Shown here one piece after another: positions 1 to 10,218 of a DNA stretch of 64,000 nucleotides (positions are counted from its first letter, which is position 1; each line of letters opens with the position of its first letter). Source of the stretch: Clitopilus passeckerianus (Eukaryota; Basidiomycota; Agaricomycetes; Agaricales; Entolomataceae); NCBI GenBank assembly GCA_944990035.1, contig CALYLX010000083.1, forward strand, positions 186,001-250,000, in the 5' to 3' direction. The position numbers were made by a program, and so were the translations under genes. The notes under the pieces are model-generated. The model did no database searches and had not been told where the DNA came from. It worked only from the letters and a program-made list of their open reading frames with translations.

Positions 1-1
1 C

Positions 2-1135
2 TGGACCTGGTCCTCCAATGGATGGTCCCTTGTCCTTGGTGGACTCGACTTCTCAGGAGGTTCACCGGTGCACATATCGTCCGGTACCGCCGCCCTCGCC
101 ATCTCTCTCTATCTCGGAAAGCGGCGCGGATACGGTACCTCTCAGCTCGCGTATTCCCCACAAAATACCTCTCACGTTGTATTTGGGACGGTGCTGATTT
201 GGTTTGGGTGGTTCGGGTTCAATGGAGGAAGTACCTTATCGGCAAACATGAGGGCTGCACAAACGTGTATTGTCACGAACCTTGCTGCAAGCGTTGGAGG
301 GCTGACTTGGATGTTTTGGGACTGGAGGCTTAAGAGGAAATGGAGTATTGTCGGCTTTTGCTCTGGTGCAATTACAGGGCTGGTCGCTATTACCCCTGCA
401 GCAGGGTTTGTTGGGACCCGTAAGTCCGTATTTTGCACCCATGGGCAGCGTTGACCAACTGAACTTCCGCAGCCGCTTCAGTTGCATTCGGCTTCGTCGC
501 CGGCACAATATGCAACTTTGCCACGCAACTCAAGTTCATCTTTGGGTTTGATGATGCCCTCGATGTATGTCCCATCCTTTCACCCATTGGCTCCTGATTT
601 TCCATTCTCACCTCTCATACTCCAGGTATTCGCCTCCCACACGGTTGGCGGGATTGTTGGTAACATCCTCACAGCCTTTTTTGCCCAAGCTTCGGTGGCG
701 GGCTTCGACGGTCTCACAATCATCAAGGGAGGTTGGTTTGACCACCACTGGGTGCAGCTCGGATACCAACTTGCTGGATCGTGCGCCAGTTTCAGTTATT
801 CTTTGGTGATGACCGTGGGTCACTTCCTTTCACTGATCTTCCTAGAGACTCATTTGCCCCGATAGACCATCATCCTATGGATCATGCACTTCATTCCGGG
901 CCTTTCACTCCGCGTGGATGAAGAGACGGAGATGATCGGTATTGATGACGCAGAGATGGGAGAATTTGCGTATGACTACGTCGGGCTTGAGCTGGAGATC
1001 GACCATCTGAATTCAAGGGTTGTCGATGGTAACGCAACTAGCGGTGGGCGTGAGCCCAAACATAGACATGTTCACAGTCATGGTGTCGACCCGTCCGAGG
1101 CCAGTAGCGAAGGGGAGAAGGTTGATATCGCTTAG
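2..1135 (+). CDS. Ammonium transporter (Amt/Mep family), 3' part
   Basis: Integral plasma-membrane permease that takes up ammonium. The 5' end lies outside the window. Proposed exons are 2-419, 473-564, 626-814 and 866-1135, with short GT..AG introns (53, 61 and 51 bp) that keep frame; together they encode about 322 residues, against a usual 470-500. Family signatures read in order: a GGLDF..GG..VHISSGTAAL block, LIWFGWFGFNGGS, SANMRAAQTCIVTNLAAS, GAITGLVAITPAAGFVG, then AFGFVAGTICNF, HTVGGIVGNILTAFFA, and the cytoplasmic tail with GLSLRVDEETEMIGIDDAEM. The conserved tail, which gates Amt channels in known members, is present and ends at a TAG. No frameshift or nonsense codon is seen in the visible part, so the gene appears intact. 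Exon borders are inferred. Confidence 0.9.
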
Positions 1136-1482
1136 ACATAAGTAGGTTCTAAATCGTGTCAATGTGTATTGTTAGAAGTTTGTTCGGCCGTTAAGGGTTT
1201 TCCGACCGTTTAGAATTAAATTTTGGTCGTATCTCTTCAAATTTCCGGTACCATGATTCCTCGTCCACGAACAAATCGCCGTAGGTTTTCGTAGGCGTAC
1301 AACAGTAGGCGCAAACATAAGAAATTTACATTGACTAAGCGCCGGAATCAGGTTTGATACGTTTTACATTACTGGTACACGGGAAGATACCCACCCCCTC
1401 TTCCTTTGGGCTATATTGTCCTTGGCACAATGTCATCGGTAGATTACAACAAAGAAGACAACAATGAAGCACGGTGAATAAA
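1136..1482. other. Intergenic region, nothing recognised
   Basis: AT-richer sequence between the convergent ends of the ammonium transporter gene and the broken sugar transporter. No convincing reading frame or repeat was seen. Confidence 0.6.
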
Positions 1483-2612
1483 TCAGGCCTTCGGCTGAAC
1501 ATTCTCCAACGAGGCATGCCTATCCTGCTTCTCATGGACTTTGTTGACGTCAGCTCGTCGCTGCTCGGGGTGACAGCACCGAAAACGACGTCCATTTCTT
1601 CCAAACTACGCCCCTTGGCTTCGGGAATAAGGTTGAGGATAAACATGTCAAGGCAGGAACCGAGCGGAGCGGGGGGAGAGCTTACCACGAGAAGATGAAC
1701 ATGCCGCCGAACATTATGAAGATCTTCCAGCCGAGATCGCTGATGTTGTCGGGAGTGGTCTTGGTCACGACGAAATCTGTATAGAAAAAGGATTGAGTAA
1801 TATCCTTCAAAAGGTTGCAGTGAATAGAGACGCACTTCATAGCCACTGGGAAGCGCCAGCGGTGGCAAAGCCGTAATGTCTTGTACGGGTGGGGAAGATA
1901 TCCGAGACGTAGACCCAGGGAGGAGGACCCAAGTTATCCGGTAAGCAACCAGGTAAGGCGTCTTGTGCGAAAGTCAACGCGTACCCCAGCTCATGGAGGA
2001 GTAGAAGCACACATAGATGTAAAGTAGGCTCGCCATGGTGCGAGATGCCGCAGGAGGATAATTGGAACACCATAGGGATTGAGAACCGGGGGAGGATGGG
2101 TCTTGAGGACAGCGCCAATGATGAAGAAGAGGACACCCATCTCAAGCGCGGAAATTTAGAGAGAAAGCTTGCGACCAAGGGTCTGAACTCCAAAGAAGAC
2201 GAAAAAAGCCGTCGTCACAACTTTAACGACACCTGAAGTAAAGACTTGTTAGGCGCAACATTCGGAATGTATGCAATACCTTCCTTGTACCATAGATACC
2301 AGTAGCGAGAGTTTAGGAACGGTCCCAGTATACCCAATAGCGGCGAAGATCTGAAGGCCGTAGTAGCTACGAACATGATTTAGCATTGGTACCTAATCGT
2401 CGCAGGATCAAAACATACTTGACAGAGTTCTGACCACACCATTGTTGCAGCAATAAAATAACGATGGAAATCACGAAACGTATAAGATTGCCTTTGCCGA
2501 GAAATGGCTCTCTAATACCCAAGTCGCGACGTGCTTCACGTTCCTCTTCAAGAGCTATGTTAATCCACCAGGTGACGGTTGGAGTGTGCAAGCGACCCTT
2601 ATGGTAGAACAT
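1483..2612 (-). pseudogene. MFS sugar/quinate transporter, C-terminal half, broken
   Basis: Reading the minus strand gives, in order, ALEEEREARRDLGIREPFLG, IRFVISIVILLLQQWCGQNSV, an exon with YYGLQIFAAIGYTGT, a helix with FFVFFGVQTLGRKLSL, GVLFFIIGAVLKTHP, PPWVYVSDIFPTRTRHYGFA, and the terminal NLIPEAKGRSLEEMDVVFGAV. The ESPRWL..to..EEMD layout and the PETKGRSLEEMD-like end mark the C-terminal six helices of the MFS sugar porter family. It is not translatable as it stands: a stop follows GRKLSL, a base is missing before ATGIYGT, the intron before the last exon lacks an AG acceptor, and the tail (DVNKVHEKQDRHASLE) is in another frame. The missing N-terminal half is colinear at 5590-6850 on the same strand. 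Confidence 0.8.
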
Positions 2613-4148
2613 TTAGTAGCTTGCATGTAGGGTTCTGATCAGAATCAAAACTGTGCACATTTTGATTGCGACTAGAGGCGGCATTGTGCAAGCACCCTCT
2701 GTAGTAGAAACCCCGGAAACCATTCCGAGAACTCGGGTACCTATACCTGCTTGGCGATAGCCACCGCATGGAACCTGGCAGCGCATTTCTTCTACTTATG
2801 GGCACGTCGGCAGTGAACCTGATAAGGCAATGGCGCCTGTCTTTGGTGGACTGCTCCTCACCGTTGTCGACAGCGATCAGAGGGTGCCTTTTATGGAAAC
2901 GCCGGCTATATTGACCACACATTCGCGTTGCCCTTCCGACGACGTCATTCAGGGGGTGTCTCACCGTCATTAGGTCCTTCGTCGCTGCCGTTTGTGCCGT
3001 CGTCTCCGTAGCACGCATGGAACCTCCTTCTGGCATCCGGTTGCTTAAACATAGAATAGGAATATGTAGATATGGGAATACAACCGGCTTGTAGGGCGCC
3101 GCTTAACACGCTCCCAGAATAAATAGGCATACATATTGGGAATCCACTAGTGAAAAGCAGCTTCATAGCGGCCGGTTAACAAAGTAGAATCCGAAATCGA
3201 TGTGGCTTATTATAGCCAATGCTAAGGCTTTCCGCCCAAAAGCCTACCAAGGTCGGCTTCCAGTACCATGATTTAACACGCAAATTTTCAGAAATGAGAA
3301 AACTGTCCATACAATGTTTCCGTCCGCCTCAATGCCCGCGCGCTATAAAGGAACGTTGAGTTAATTTGACTGATATTTAGAAGATTGCTATCGAAGGTCG
3401 GGAGGCTTAAAGGAGCGCGGTACAATGAAGAATGCGTTCACTGAGCACTCCAACAGATTTTAATCATATCTCTACGCTAAATTGCGTTGCACGAGGGTTG
3501 CTATGAGCTCCCAAAGCGGCGAATACACGGATAACATAGGCGTTAGAGTACAATAGGACCATACATACATGTACGTCAGATCCGGAGACCTATCTACAGT
3601 GGCACCCGTCGAACAGAGTCACTCTCCGGCATGAAAGATTGCACATTGGGTTCAAACATATCTTTCTCGAGCCGTTATGGTACCCCTACACTGCTGCCTG
3701 ACCATTTAATATCGATTTAATGGCTCATAACATACATAAGACCTAATTAACACCCTAAAAATCGGTGTATTCACTCCCATACAACCCAAATTAGAAGGAT
3801 TCGCGACCTTTCCCTGCGACTTCTCACGACTTTTGACGCCCCTGAGATGACCTTTAGACGACCTTTCACACGACTGATCCAGCATCGGCGAGATTGATCC
3901 GACTCTCAAACGACCTTTTCGACGACTTTTGGTAGTGGTCGCCTCACAGAATGTAAGCGCTCGTTATACAATTTAATCTCGTGGTATTTTGTCTACAACA
4001 GCATGCATGTGTCGTATATATTACGCAATGGGATGGGTGGTATCGTAGTAAATCAGTTAGATATCTAGTAAACGGCCACTATATAACCCGAAGGAATGAG
4101 TGCATCCATAGAATACCGTTTTACAGTGACTACTTACTGGGCGCCTAC
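2613..4148. other. Gene-poor stretch with a CGACYTTT-rich patch
   Basis: No recognisable coding region. Between about 3800 and 3935 a short motif CGACCTTT/CGACTTTT recurs in degenerate direct copies at irregular spacing, resembling the decayed end of a repeat. The segment lies between the two halves of the broken sugar transporter, so it was presumably inserted or rearranged there. Confidence 0.5.
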
Positions 4149-5323
4149 GGACTTGTATGGAGCGGCCACTTCCGTTCCGGCATGGCATAAACTCGGATGG
4201 AGGCTGCCGCTATCACCAGCGTTAGACCCTTTAGGGATCAGTTCATTGGCTGGATTTTGGGGGTTAGACACATAGATGCAGGTTCTGGTCTAGTAATCAT
4301 CCTCGGCAATTCAATATTTGGCTAGGACACGTCACATTTCGTATGAAGACCGGCATGCCGCCAGCTGGATATCCAGCGTGACAAGCAGATCGGCATTCTT
4401 CTGTGGAGGTATATACCATCAGGGTTAATATCACCCTCCTGGCATTGTTTTGGAAACCTACAATTACAGGCAAGGTAGTAAACATATATCTATGAGCAGG
4501 CGAGCCCACTGCACGACAGGGTAATAAACCGCGTATCCCCGAAAAGCATACTTAACAGGATGCAGTTTATGCGACAACGAACGCCAACTGAAGTCAAGCA
4601 CGTTGGTACGGGTTGACATGACTCCAATAGCCCGCGGATCCATCCACAGAGGTATAGTAAAACGAGCACTGGCCCATAATGAACCGTGGACACCCCATTC
4701 TGGATATCTGCCACGCAGATTGGGGCGGAGGTACTGCCTGAGCCTCTCAATAAACACCGGGTATCGAGAGGGTCGTGCTTGATCATCAGATGATGGAACA
4801 AACCAGTTTAAGTAGCGATCTGGGTCAGGGAAGAAGTCCCAAGACGCCAGATCGCAGGACTTCCAATGGAAATGGCCGTCTTCTGAAGGGGACGGGAAAG
4901 AACGACGTGAGGGCGAGTGTAGCGAGTACCAAATTACAATGCGTTGTACTCTGTCAGGAGGTAAGGCACAGGTTTAATCGAAGAGACAATACCCACCAAA
5001 GGGGAGTCTCGTATGGCTTGAATACGCTCCGAAACTTGGAAGTCATCCGTAGTTGACGAAAGGAAAGGATTGAGGTGATGCAATGATTGATGATCACAGG
5101 AAAATTACTGTGTATAGATAAAAAATTAGCTAAGGATCAAGAAATCGACTTAACCTAGTGATGTATTCACACGAGACTTAAGCACCCATAAAAGGCAAAT
5201 TATGAGTTTATGGACCAATCAAAATTAGAGAAATACCAATTACAAACAGGTAAAAATATTGTAAAGTTTTGGAACTTTGGACGCTGGAAAGAACTCAATG
5301 GAGTATCCACTCCATCCTCGTAA
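4149..5323. repeat. Left copy of a 1175-bp inverted repeat
   Basis: This block matches 8821-9995 in reverse complement along its whole length, with positions summing to 14144 throughout and only scattered substitutions (one changes Arg to Trp in the longest frame). No net indel is apparent. The outer end begins GGACTTGTATGG. The inner end carries ATGGAGTATCCACTCCAT, a small hairpin. No target-site duplication is visible around either copy. Frames of 93-103 codons inside are open on both copies, but no family is recognised. It could be a long terminal inverted repeat of a non-autonomous element, or two insertions in opposite orientation. Confidence 0.85.
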
Positions 5324-5589
5324 TGGGAGCAAGGCGGCAAAAGTTTGATGAAGCCTACCAAAATATGACTACTTTTGATCGCTGTTGAGGACGATGAGCA
5401 AGCCGATTTTGATGATGACGAAGCGTACCAAATAGGGAAGGGTTTTGATGGCTGTCAGCGACGACAGGCGGCGGTCGAAGGTGTGTTATCCCCGGAAAGG
5501 ATCCCGGACGACCTTCAGAGCCTTGCTTGCACATTAGAAGCCATTCTAATTAGAAGGGAATTTTCAAGCAAGGTGTAATTCTGCGAGAA

Positions 5590-6850
5590 GGATCGTGTGC
5601 AAAGCAAGTGCGACTGGCGACTCGTTAATCTCGGCTATCTCGTCGATAAAAGAGGACGAATCCATGGGTTCCTTGCGCAGGTACACCAGATTCATGATAG
5701 CTTCATCGTGGCGACCTACCGAAGCCAGTCAACGAGGTGATTCATAGGGAACACAACATAAATATCGTGATCTAGGGAGAACGAGGCCCACTCCTACTTG
5801 CACGGTTGAGCAAAACTGCCATCATACAAGCGGGAATGAGTTGGCATCCAAACGGAATCCTCCCTGACCCCGTCTAGAGGAGGATGAATTGCTGGTGGAA
5901 AATGGGGCTCTTGGGAACGAACGTACAATTGATAAGGTAGAAAATCATCACGCCTATAGCCATCTAAAGAAATCTCTCGAAGTCAGCCCAAAGGTTATTC
6001 AGTACTGAAAGGAAACGTGCCATGATTTGGAAGACTGGTAATACGACCTCGAACCTCCTTTGGAGAAAATTCGGCAACGTATGCTGGTGCGACTGCAAAG
6101 ATGCCCCCAATACCGAAATCAGAGAAAACCCGGCAGGCATAAATCTCCTTGAGTCCCTTACTTCCGCCGTCTGCGACGGTGCACAGAATCTGGCAGAGAA
6201 TTAAGCAAAATTATTCACGTAGGCAGGGGAAACACGTACCACCAACGAGAAAGACAACAGCAAAGACAATTAACGTTAGCCTGCGGCCGGGCATGGCTGA
6301 AAAGTAGAGCAGGGTCAGCTGGGGGGAATCGAGTTTAGGTAATAACCTTTAAATTCGGTGGCAACTCGATGGCAACGCGGCAGTCGAGTACAAAAGAGGC
6401 GATGACCAAAGATTGGGGAAGATTTGACTCACCAGGGAGCACTGCCTAGAGCGCCGGTGGAGGCGCCAGCCTGCAGGACAGAGACTACGTTCGAGGAGAA
6501 ATCATTCAATTTCTTTATATTGATTTCACTGTTGGGATACACGAGGCCAAATTGCTGTTGAAAATAGGGTACAGCAACGATGCTACCATTTTCAAAGAGC
6601 GGCGCGTCAGTTTAGGTCGTGTGGCGCTTGCGAGCTTCAGAGCCGACATACGCTATACCACTTTAGCAAAGTGTTAGAGTGTACAAGATTCCAAGAAGTC
6701 AGTCTCGTACGTATCGTATCCAAATAACACGAAGCCCTAGGATCGATGCATATCAGAATCAACCTTATACGCCTTGAGCAGACCAAGCTACTCACAGTAA
6801 ACGCGAATGTTCTTGAGCAATGATGTCGTGTAGATGCCCATTACATGCAG
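5590..6850 (-). pseudogene. MFS sugar/quinate transporter, N-terminal half, broken
   Basis: On the minus strand, several exon-sized blocks match the first half of a fungal quinate/sugar porter: AVPYFQQQFG, SSNVVSVLQAGASTGALGS (6437-6590), GRRLTLIVFAVVFLVGG (6243-6300), then ILCTVADGG, YACRVFSDFGIGGI, VAPAYVAEFSPKEVRGRI (6040-6190), GVMIFYLIN, RIPFGCQLIPA, and the central loop ESPR-stop-LASVGRHDEAI with YLRKEPMDSSSF and EIAEI. Introns with GTACGT, GTGAGT and CAG borders separate them. The Trp of ESPRWL is a TGA stop and the LFQIM segment is frameshifted. It ends just where the 1483-2612 fragment begins in the family's protein order, so both probably derive from one gene. Confidence 0.75.
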
Positions 6851-7558
6851 CCTCGCTGGACGTTGTGATTTGGCCAAAGACAGAGCAGCAGGAATGGAAA
6901 AGAAAGCATCAAATGAGACGAAATCGCCGTCTTTTTAGCATGGAATGAATTGAAGTACCACGATGGGAAAGGCCGGCTAATTGGCATAAACACGAGGCAC
7001 CCATATGCGGAAACACGAGCATAGCCACTCTCCCAAGCGCCAATTGAGAATTGATATTGATATTGAAGCGCCAAAGTCGGGAGCCCTCCGCAAACCTTGA
7101 AATAATCATTCATGAATGGGCTCGAGATGTAATCGTTTAAAATTTATGGCAACCATAAACCGATATATCTAGCACCTAGGATAATACCTAACCTCCAGAG
7201 ATTGACATGAACGCGAAAATCTAATACAACCTTTCAAGTGACTGGCCGAGGCCAATCAGCATGAAATCTATCAGACCCGTGTTGGGTATAGCACGGGCCG
7301 TACGGAAAAGACGGTCCATGAGCTCTCACACACCACCCAGCTAATCTTTACAGCTAATATTTCCGAGGCTTTTTGGGATAACGAATTCATAATTTCGGTA
7401 ACACTATGGAGTACATGGCTGGACTTTACTAGATTTATAGCGAGGCTCAAGAGATTGCGCGGAAATCTTAATTCACGACGCAAAACACTGTGAAAAGCAT
7501 CATCATTAATCACGATATCCAAATAGCCAAGAAGCAAACATACAGTTCGATTCATTCC
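6851..7558. other. Unassigned spacer
   Basis: Interior of the region bounded by the inverted repeats. A 90-codon minus-strand frame (6841-7113) is open, but it resembles nothing I recognise and lacks codon or intron support. Confidence 0.5.
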
Positions 7559-7933
7559 TTAATTGGAAGGGGCAGCTCCACCGTGCTTGGCGTCGTGATG
7601 GCCAACCTACTCTTCCCACCCAGAGAAAACGATATCCTCTTTGGCGTGCGTGTCGGCCTGTTCCCCCCAGCCGGAGAAAACGATGTCGGTATCACGGCGA
7701 TGGGCTCCAACTTGTTCTTCCCAGCCAGAGAAAACAATATCCTCTTTAGCATGCGTTCCGACCTGTTCTTCCCAACTAACAAAAACTATGTCAGAGCTTG
7801 CCTCGGCGCGCTAGGCAATCAATGTAAGTTAGTATCATTGTACTCCAGGAGAGAGTTGGCGAATTACCTTGGCCATAGGAGCAGCGTGCACCGCTGCAAC
7901 GATGAGGGTAGAGAGGACAACGGCGAGCTGCAT
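7559..7933 (-). CDS. Secreted tandem-repeat peptide precursor (Kex2-type), with internal TAG
   Basis: Start ATG at 7933. Exon 1 (7933-7868) encodes a 22-residue leader MQLAVVLSTLIVAAVHAAPM.., a clear signal peptide. The intron (7867-7811, 57 bp) has GTAATT, a perfect TACTAAC branch site and TAG. Exon 2 reads R-AEA-SS and then four repeats: DIVFVSWEEQVGTHAKE, DIVFSGWEEQVGAHRRDT, DIVFSGWGEQADTHAKE, DIVFSGWEE. The exon junction creates Lys22-Arg23 followed by Ala-Glu-Ala, the layout of a Kex2 cut plus dipeptidyl-aminopeptidase trimming, as in yeast alpha-factor. A second basic pair (RR) lies in repeat 2. TAG at 7609-7607 ends the frame after 89 codons. By comparison with the other repeats it replaces a Gln codon (CAG), and the frame stays open for VGHHDAKHGGAAPSN to TAA at 7561-7559. 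So this is either a shortened gene or a recent pseudogene. Product unknown; a RiPP-like or signalling peptide is inferred. Confidence 0.75.
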
Positions 7934-8020
7934 GCTTGATTAGAGGTGCTGGTGATGGAAGCGAAACGATTGAATGGGAAGAACTGGATGCTCTGAGACG
8001 ATATCGACTGGTAGCTTGGG

Positions 8021-8028
8021 GTTTTATA
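8021..8028 (-). promoter_or_regulatory. TATA box of the repeat-peptide gene
   Basis: GTATAAAAC on the minus strand, about 90 bp upstream of the ATG at 7933. The spacing suits a short 5' leader, which supports the peptide precursor being a real transcription unit. Confidence 0.55.
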
Positions 8029-8820
8029 CCTCGACTACTATCCAAATTGCGACGCTGGATCAGATCGTGAGTTATTGAAATCCTTCTCATGGGGCACCGT
8101 TTACGTTCGTAGATGCCTTCCATTTATCCTGCTGTGGATGTTCTTCTGCTTCCTTGTAAGCTACGTCCCTCCCTCATCCATATCATCTGGTGAGGACGAG
8201 ACAAATTTCCTCTGATGAAGTCCTCAGAGATGTCAGCAGAGTCGATGAGCCGTAGGAGGTTAAGCAACTTAGCATGGATACCCGTGAATCGATTTCATTG
8301 ACAAGAATGTTCGGATGACAAGGATAGAGGCGATCCTTCTCAGAAGTAGTAGTTCCTGTACAGAATGACGCAGCTTGATCTCGTTCATTGCTTCTTCCGT
8401 CGTACTATAGCAGGATCCTACGCGTTAGCGACCATATTATCAGAGAACATTCGAGCAAGTTTCGGTGAACACCCACAGTTCTCTTCTAAACACGCGGTCT
8501 CAGGACCCGGCTGTGCGACAGCCAAAAGAGCAGGTTGAATAGAGGGCAGGAGAGTTACACTAGGGATGCCCTATAGCACTCCATGGGGCGGATGTGAGCG
8601 ACGTTCTGACGGTTCCCAGTTTGGTTATCCTTCTTCGAAGCATGCTCGAGCTTCTTCATGCCTAAGTGCCCAGCCAGAGTCAGTCTGTAGGAGAAAGCGA
8701 GAATGACGCGGGGAGACGACTCACGCTGAGGCTTGATAGAGCTGGATGTAGCGAGCGATCCCTGTGCAGACTCATGCCAAGGCGCCTAGAACAACCTCTA
8801 TCCCGTCAATGTACGGCATT
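8029..8820. other. Unassigned spacer
   Basis: No gene identified. A minus-strand stretch around 8190-8400 reads like eroded coding sequence (LLNLLRLIDSADISEDFIRG) but was not assigned to a family. Confidence 0.4.
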
Positions 8821-9995
8821 TTACGAGGATGGAGTGGATACTCCATTGAGTTCTTTCCAGCGTCCAAAGTTCCAAAACTTTACAATATTTTTGCTTGTTT
8901 GTAATTGGTATTTCTCTAATTTCGATTGGTCCATAAACTCATAATTTGCCTTTTATGGGTGCTTAAGTCTCGTGTGAATACATCACTAGGTTAAGTCGAT
9001 TTCTTGATCCTTAGCTAATTTTTTATCTATACACAGTAATTTTCCTGTGATCATCAATCATTGCATCACCTCAATCCTTTCCTTTCGTCAACTACGGATG
9101 ACTTCCAAGTTTCGGAGCGTATTCAAGCCATACGAGACTCCCCTTTGGTGGGTATTGTCTCTTCGATTAAACCTGTGCCTTACCTCCTGACAGAGTACAA
9201 CGCATTGTAATTTGGTACTCGCTACACTCGCCCTCACGTCGTTCTTTCCCGTCCCCTTCAGAAGACGGCCATTTCCATTGGAAGTCCTGCGATCTGGCGT
9301 CTTGGGACTTCTTCCCTGACCCAGATCGCTACTTAAACTGGTTTGTTCCATCATCTGATGATCAAGCACGACCCTCTCGATACCCGGTGTTTATTGAGAG
9401 GCTCAGGCAGTACCTCCGCCCCAATCTGCGTGGCAGATATCCAGAATGGGGTGTCCACGGTTCATTATGGGCCAGTGCTCGTTTTACTATACCTCTGTGG
9501 ATGGATCCGCGAGCTATTGGAGTCATGTCAACCCGTACCAACGTGCTTGACTTCAGTTGGCGTTCGTTGTCGCATAAACTGCATCCTGTTAAGTATGCTT
9601 TTTGGGGATACGCGGTTTATTACCCTGTCGTGCAGTGGGCTCGCCTGCTCATAGATATATGTTTACTACCTTGCCTGTAATTGTAGGTTGCCAAAACAAT
9701 GCCAGGAGGGTGATGTTAACCCTGATGGTATATACCTCCACAGAAGAATGCCGATCTGCTTGTCACGCTGGATATCCAGCTGGCGGCATGCCGGTCTTCA
9801 TACGAAATGTGACATGTCCTAGCCAAATATTGAATTGCCGAGGATGATTACTAGACCAGAACCTGCATCTATGTGTCTAACCCCCAAAATCCAGCCAATG
9901 AACTGATCCCTAAAGGGTCTAACGCTGGTGATAGCGGCAGCCTCCATCCGAGTTTATGCCATGCCGGAACGGAAGTGGCCGCTCCATACAAGTCC
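8821..9995. repeat. Right copy of the 1175-bp inverted repeat
   Basis: Reverse complement of 4149-5323. On the plus strand one frame (9387-9680) gives a 97-codon open stretch with RYPEWGVHGSLWASARF and WMDPRAIGVMSTRTN. It stays open in both copies apart from single substitutions, but the protein is not recognised. The copies enclose 3497 bp that contain the transporter N-half and the peptide gene. Confidence 0.85.
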
Positions 9996-10218
9996 CGGTG
10001 ATGCCTTAATTCCCTTCGAAGGTCTTCGAGCGCCGAGCGGCTTCCCGAAGCCGAAGAAGTCAGAGAGGCCCAGTCAACCAGGAGTTAACTTTGAATTCAA
10101 GTATTAACATCACTACATAAAACGGTAGATCTTGCATGATGGAGTAGTACTGTAAAGGGTACTATGTAAGAGTATCTGGCCCTAGAAGACAGGTCCGTGG
10201 CGGTGAAAGCATAAATGC

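Noticed and set aside
4297..4801. Open frames of 70-103 codons in the 1175-bp repeat as protein genes
   Set aside because: Several overlapping frames are open at once, none matches a known family, and no intron or start context supports one over another.
7490..7939. Plus-strand 149-codon frame with repeated LFFPARENNILF-type units
   Set aside because: The repeats belong to the minus-strand peptide gene, which has the signal peptide, intron and TATA box; the plus frame is its antisense reflection.
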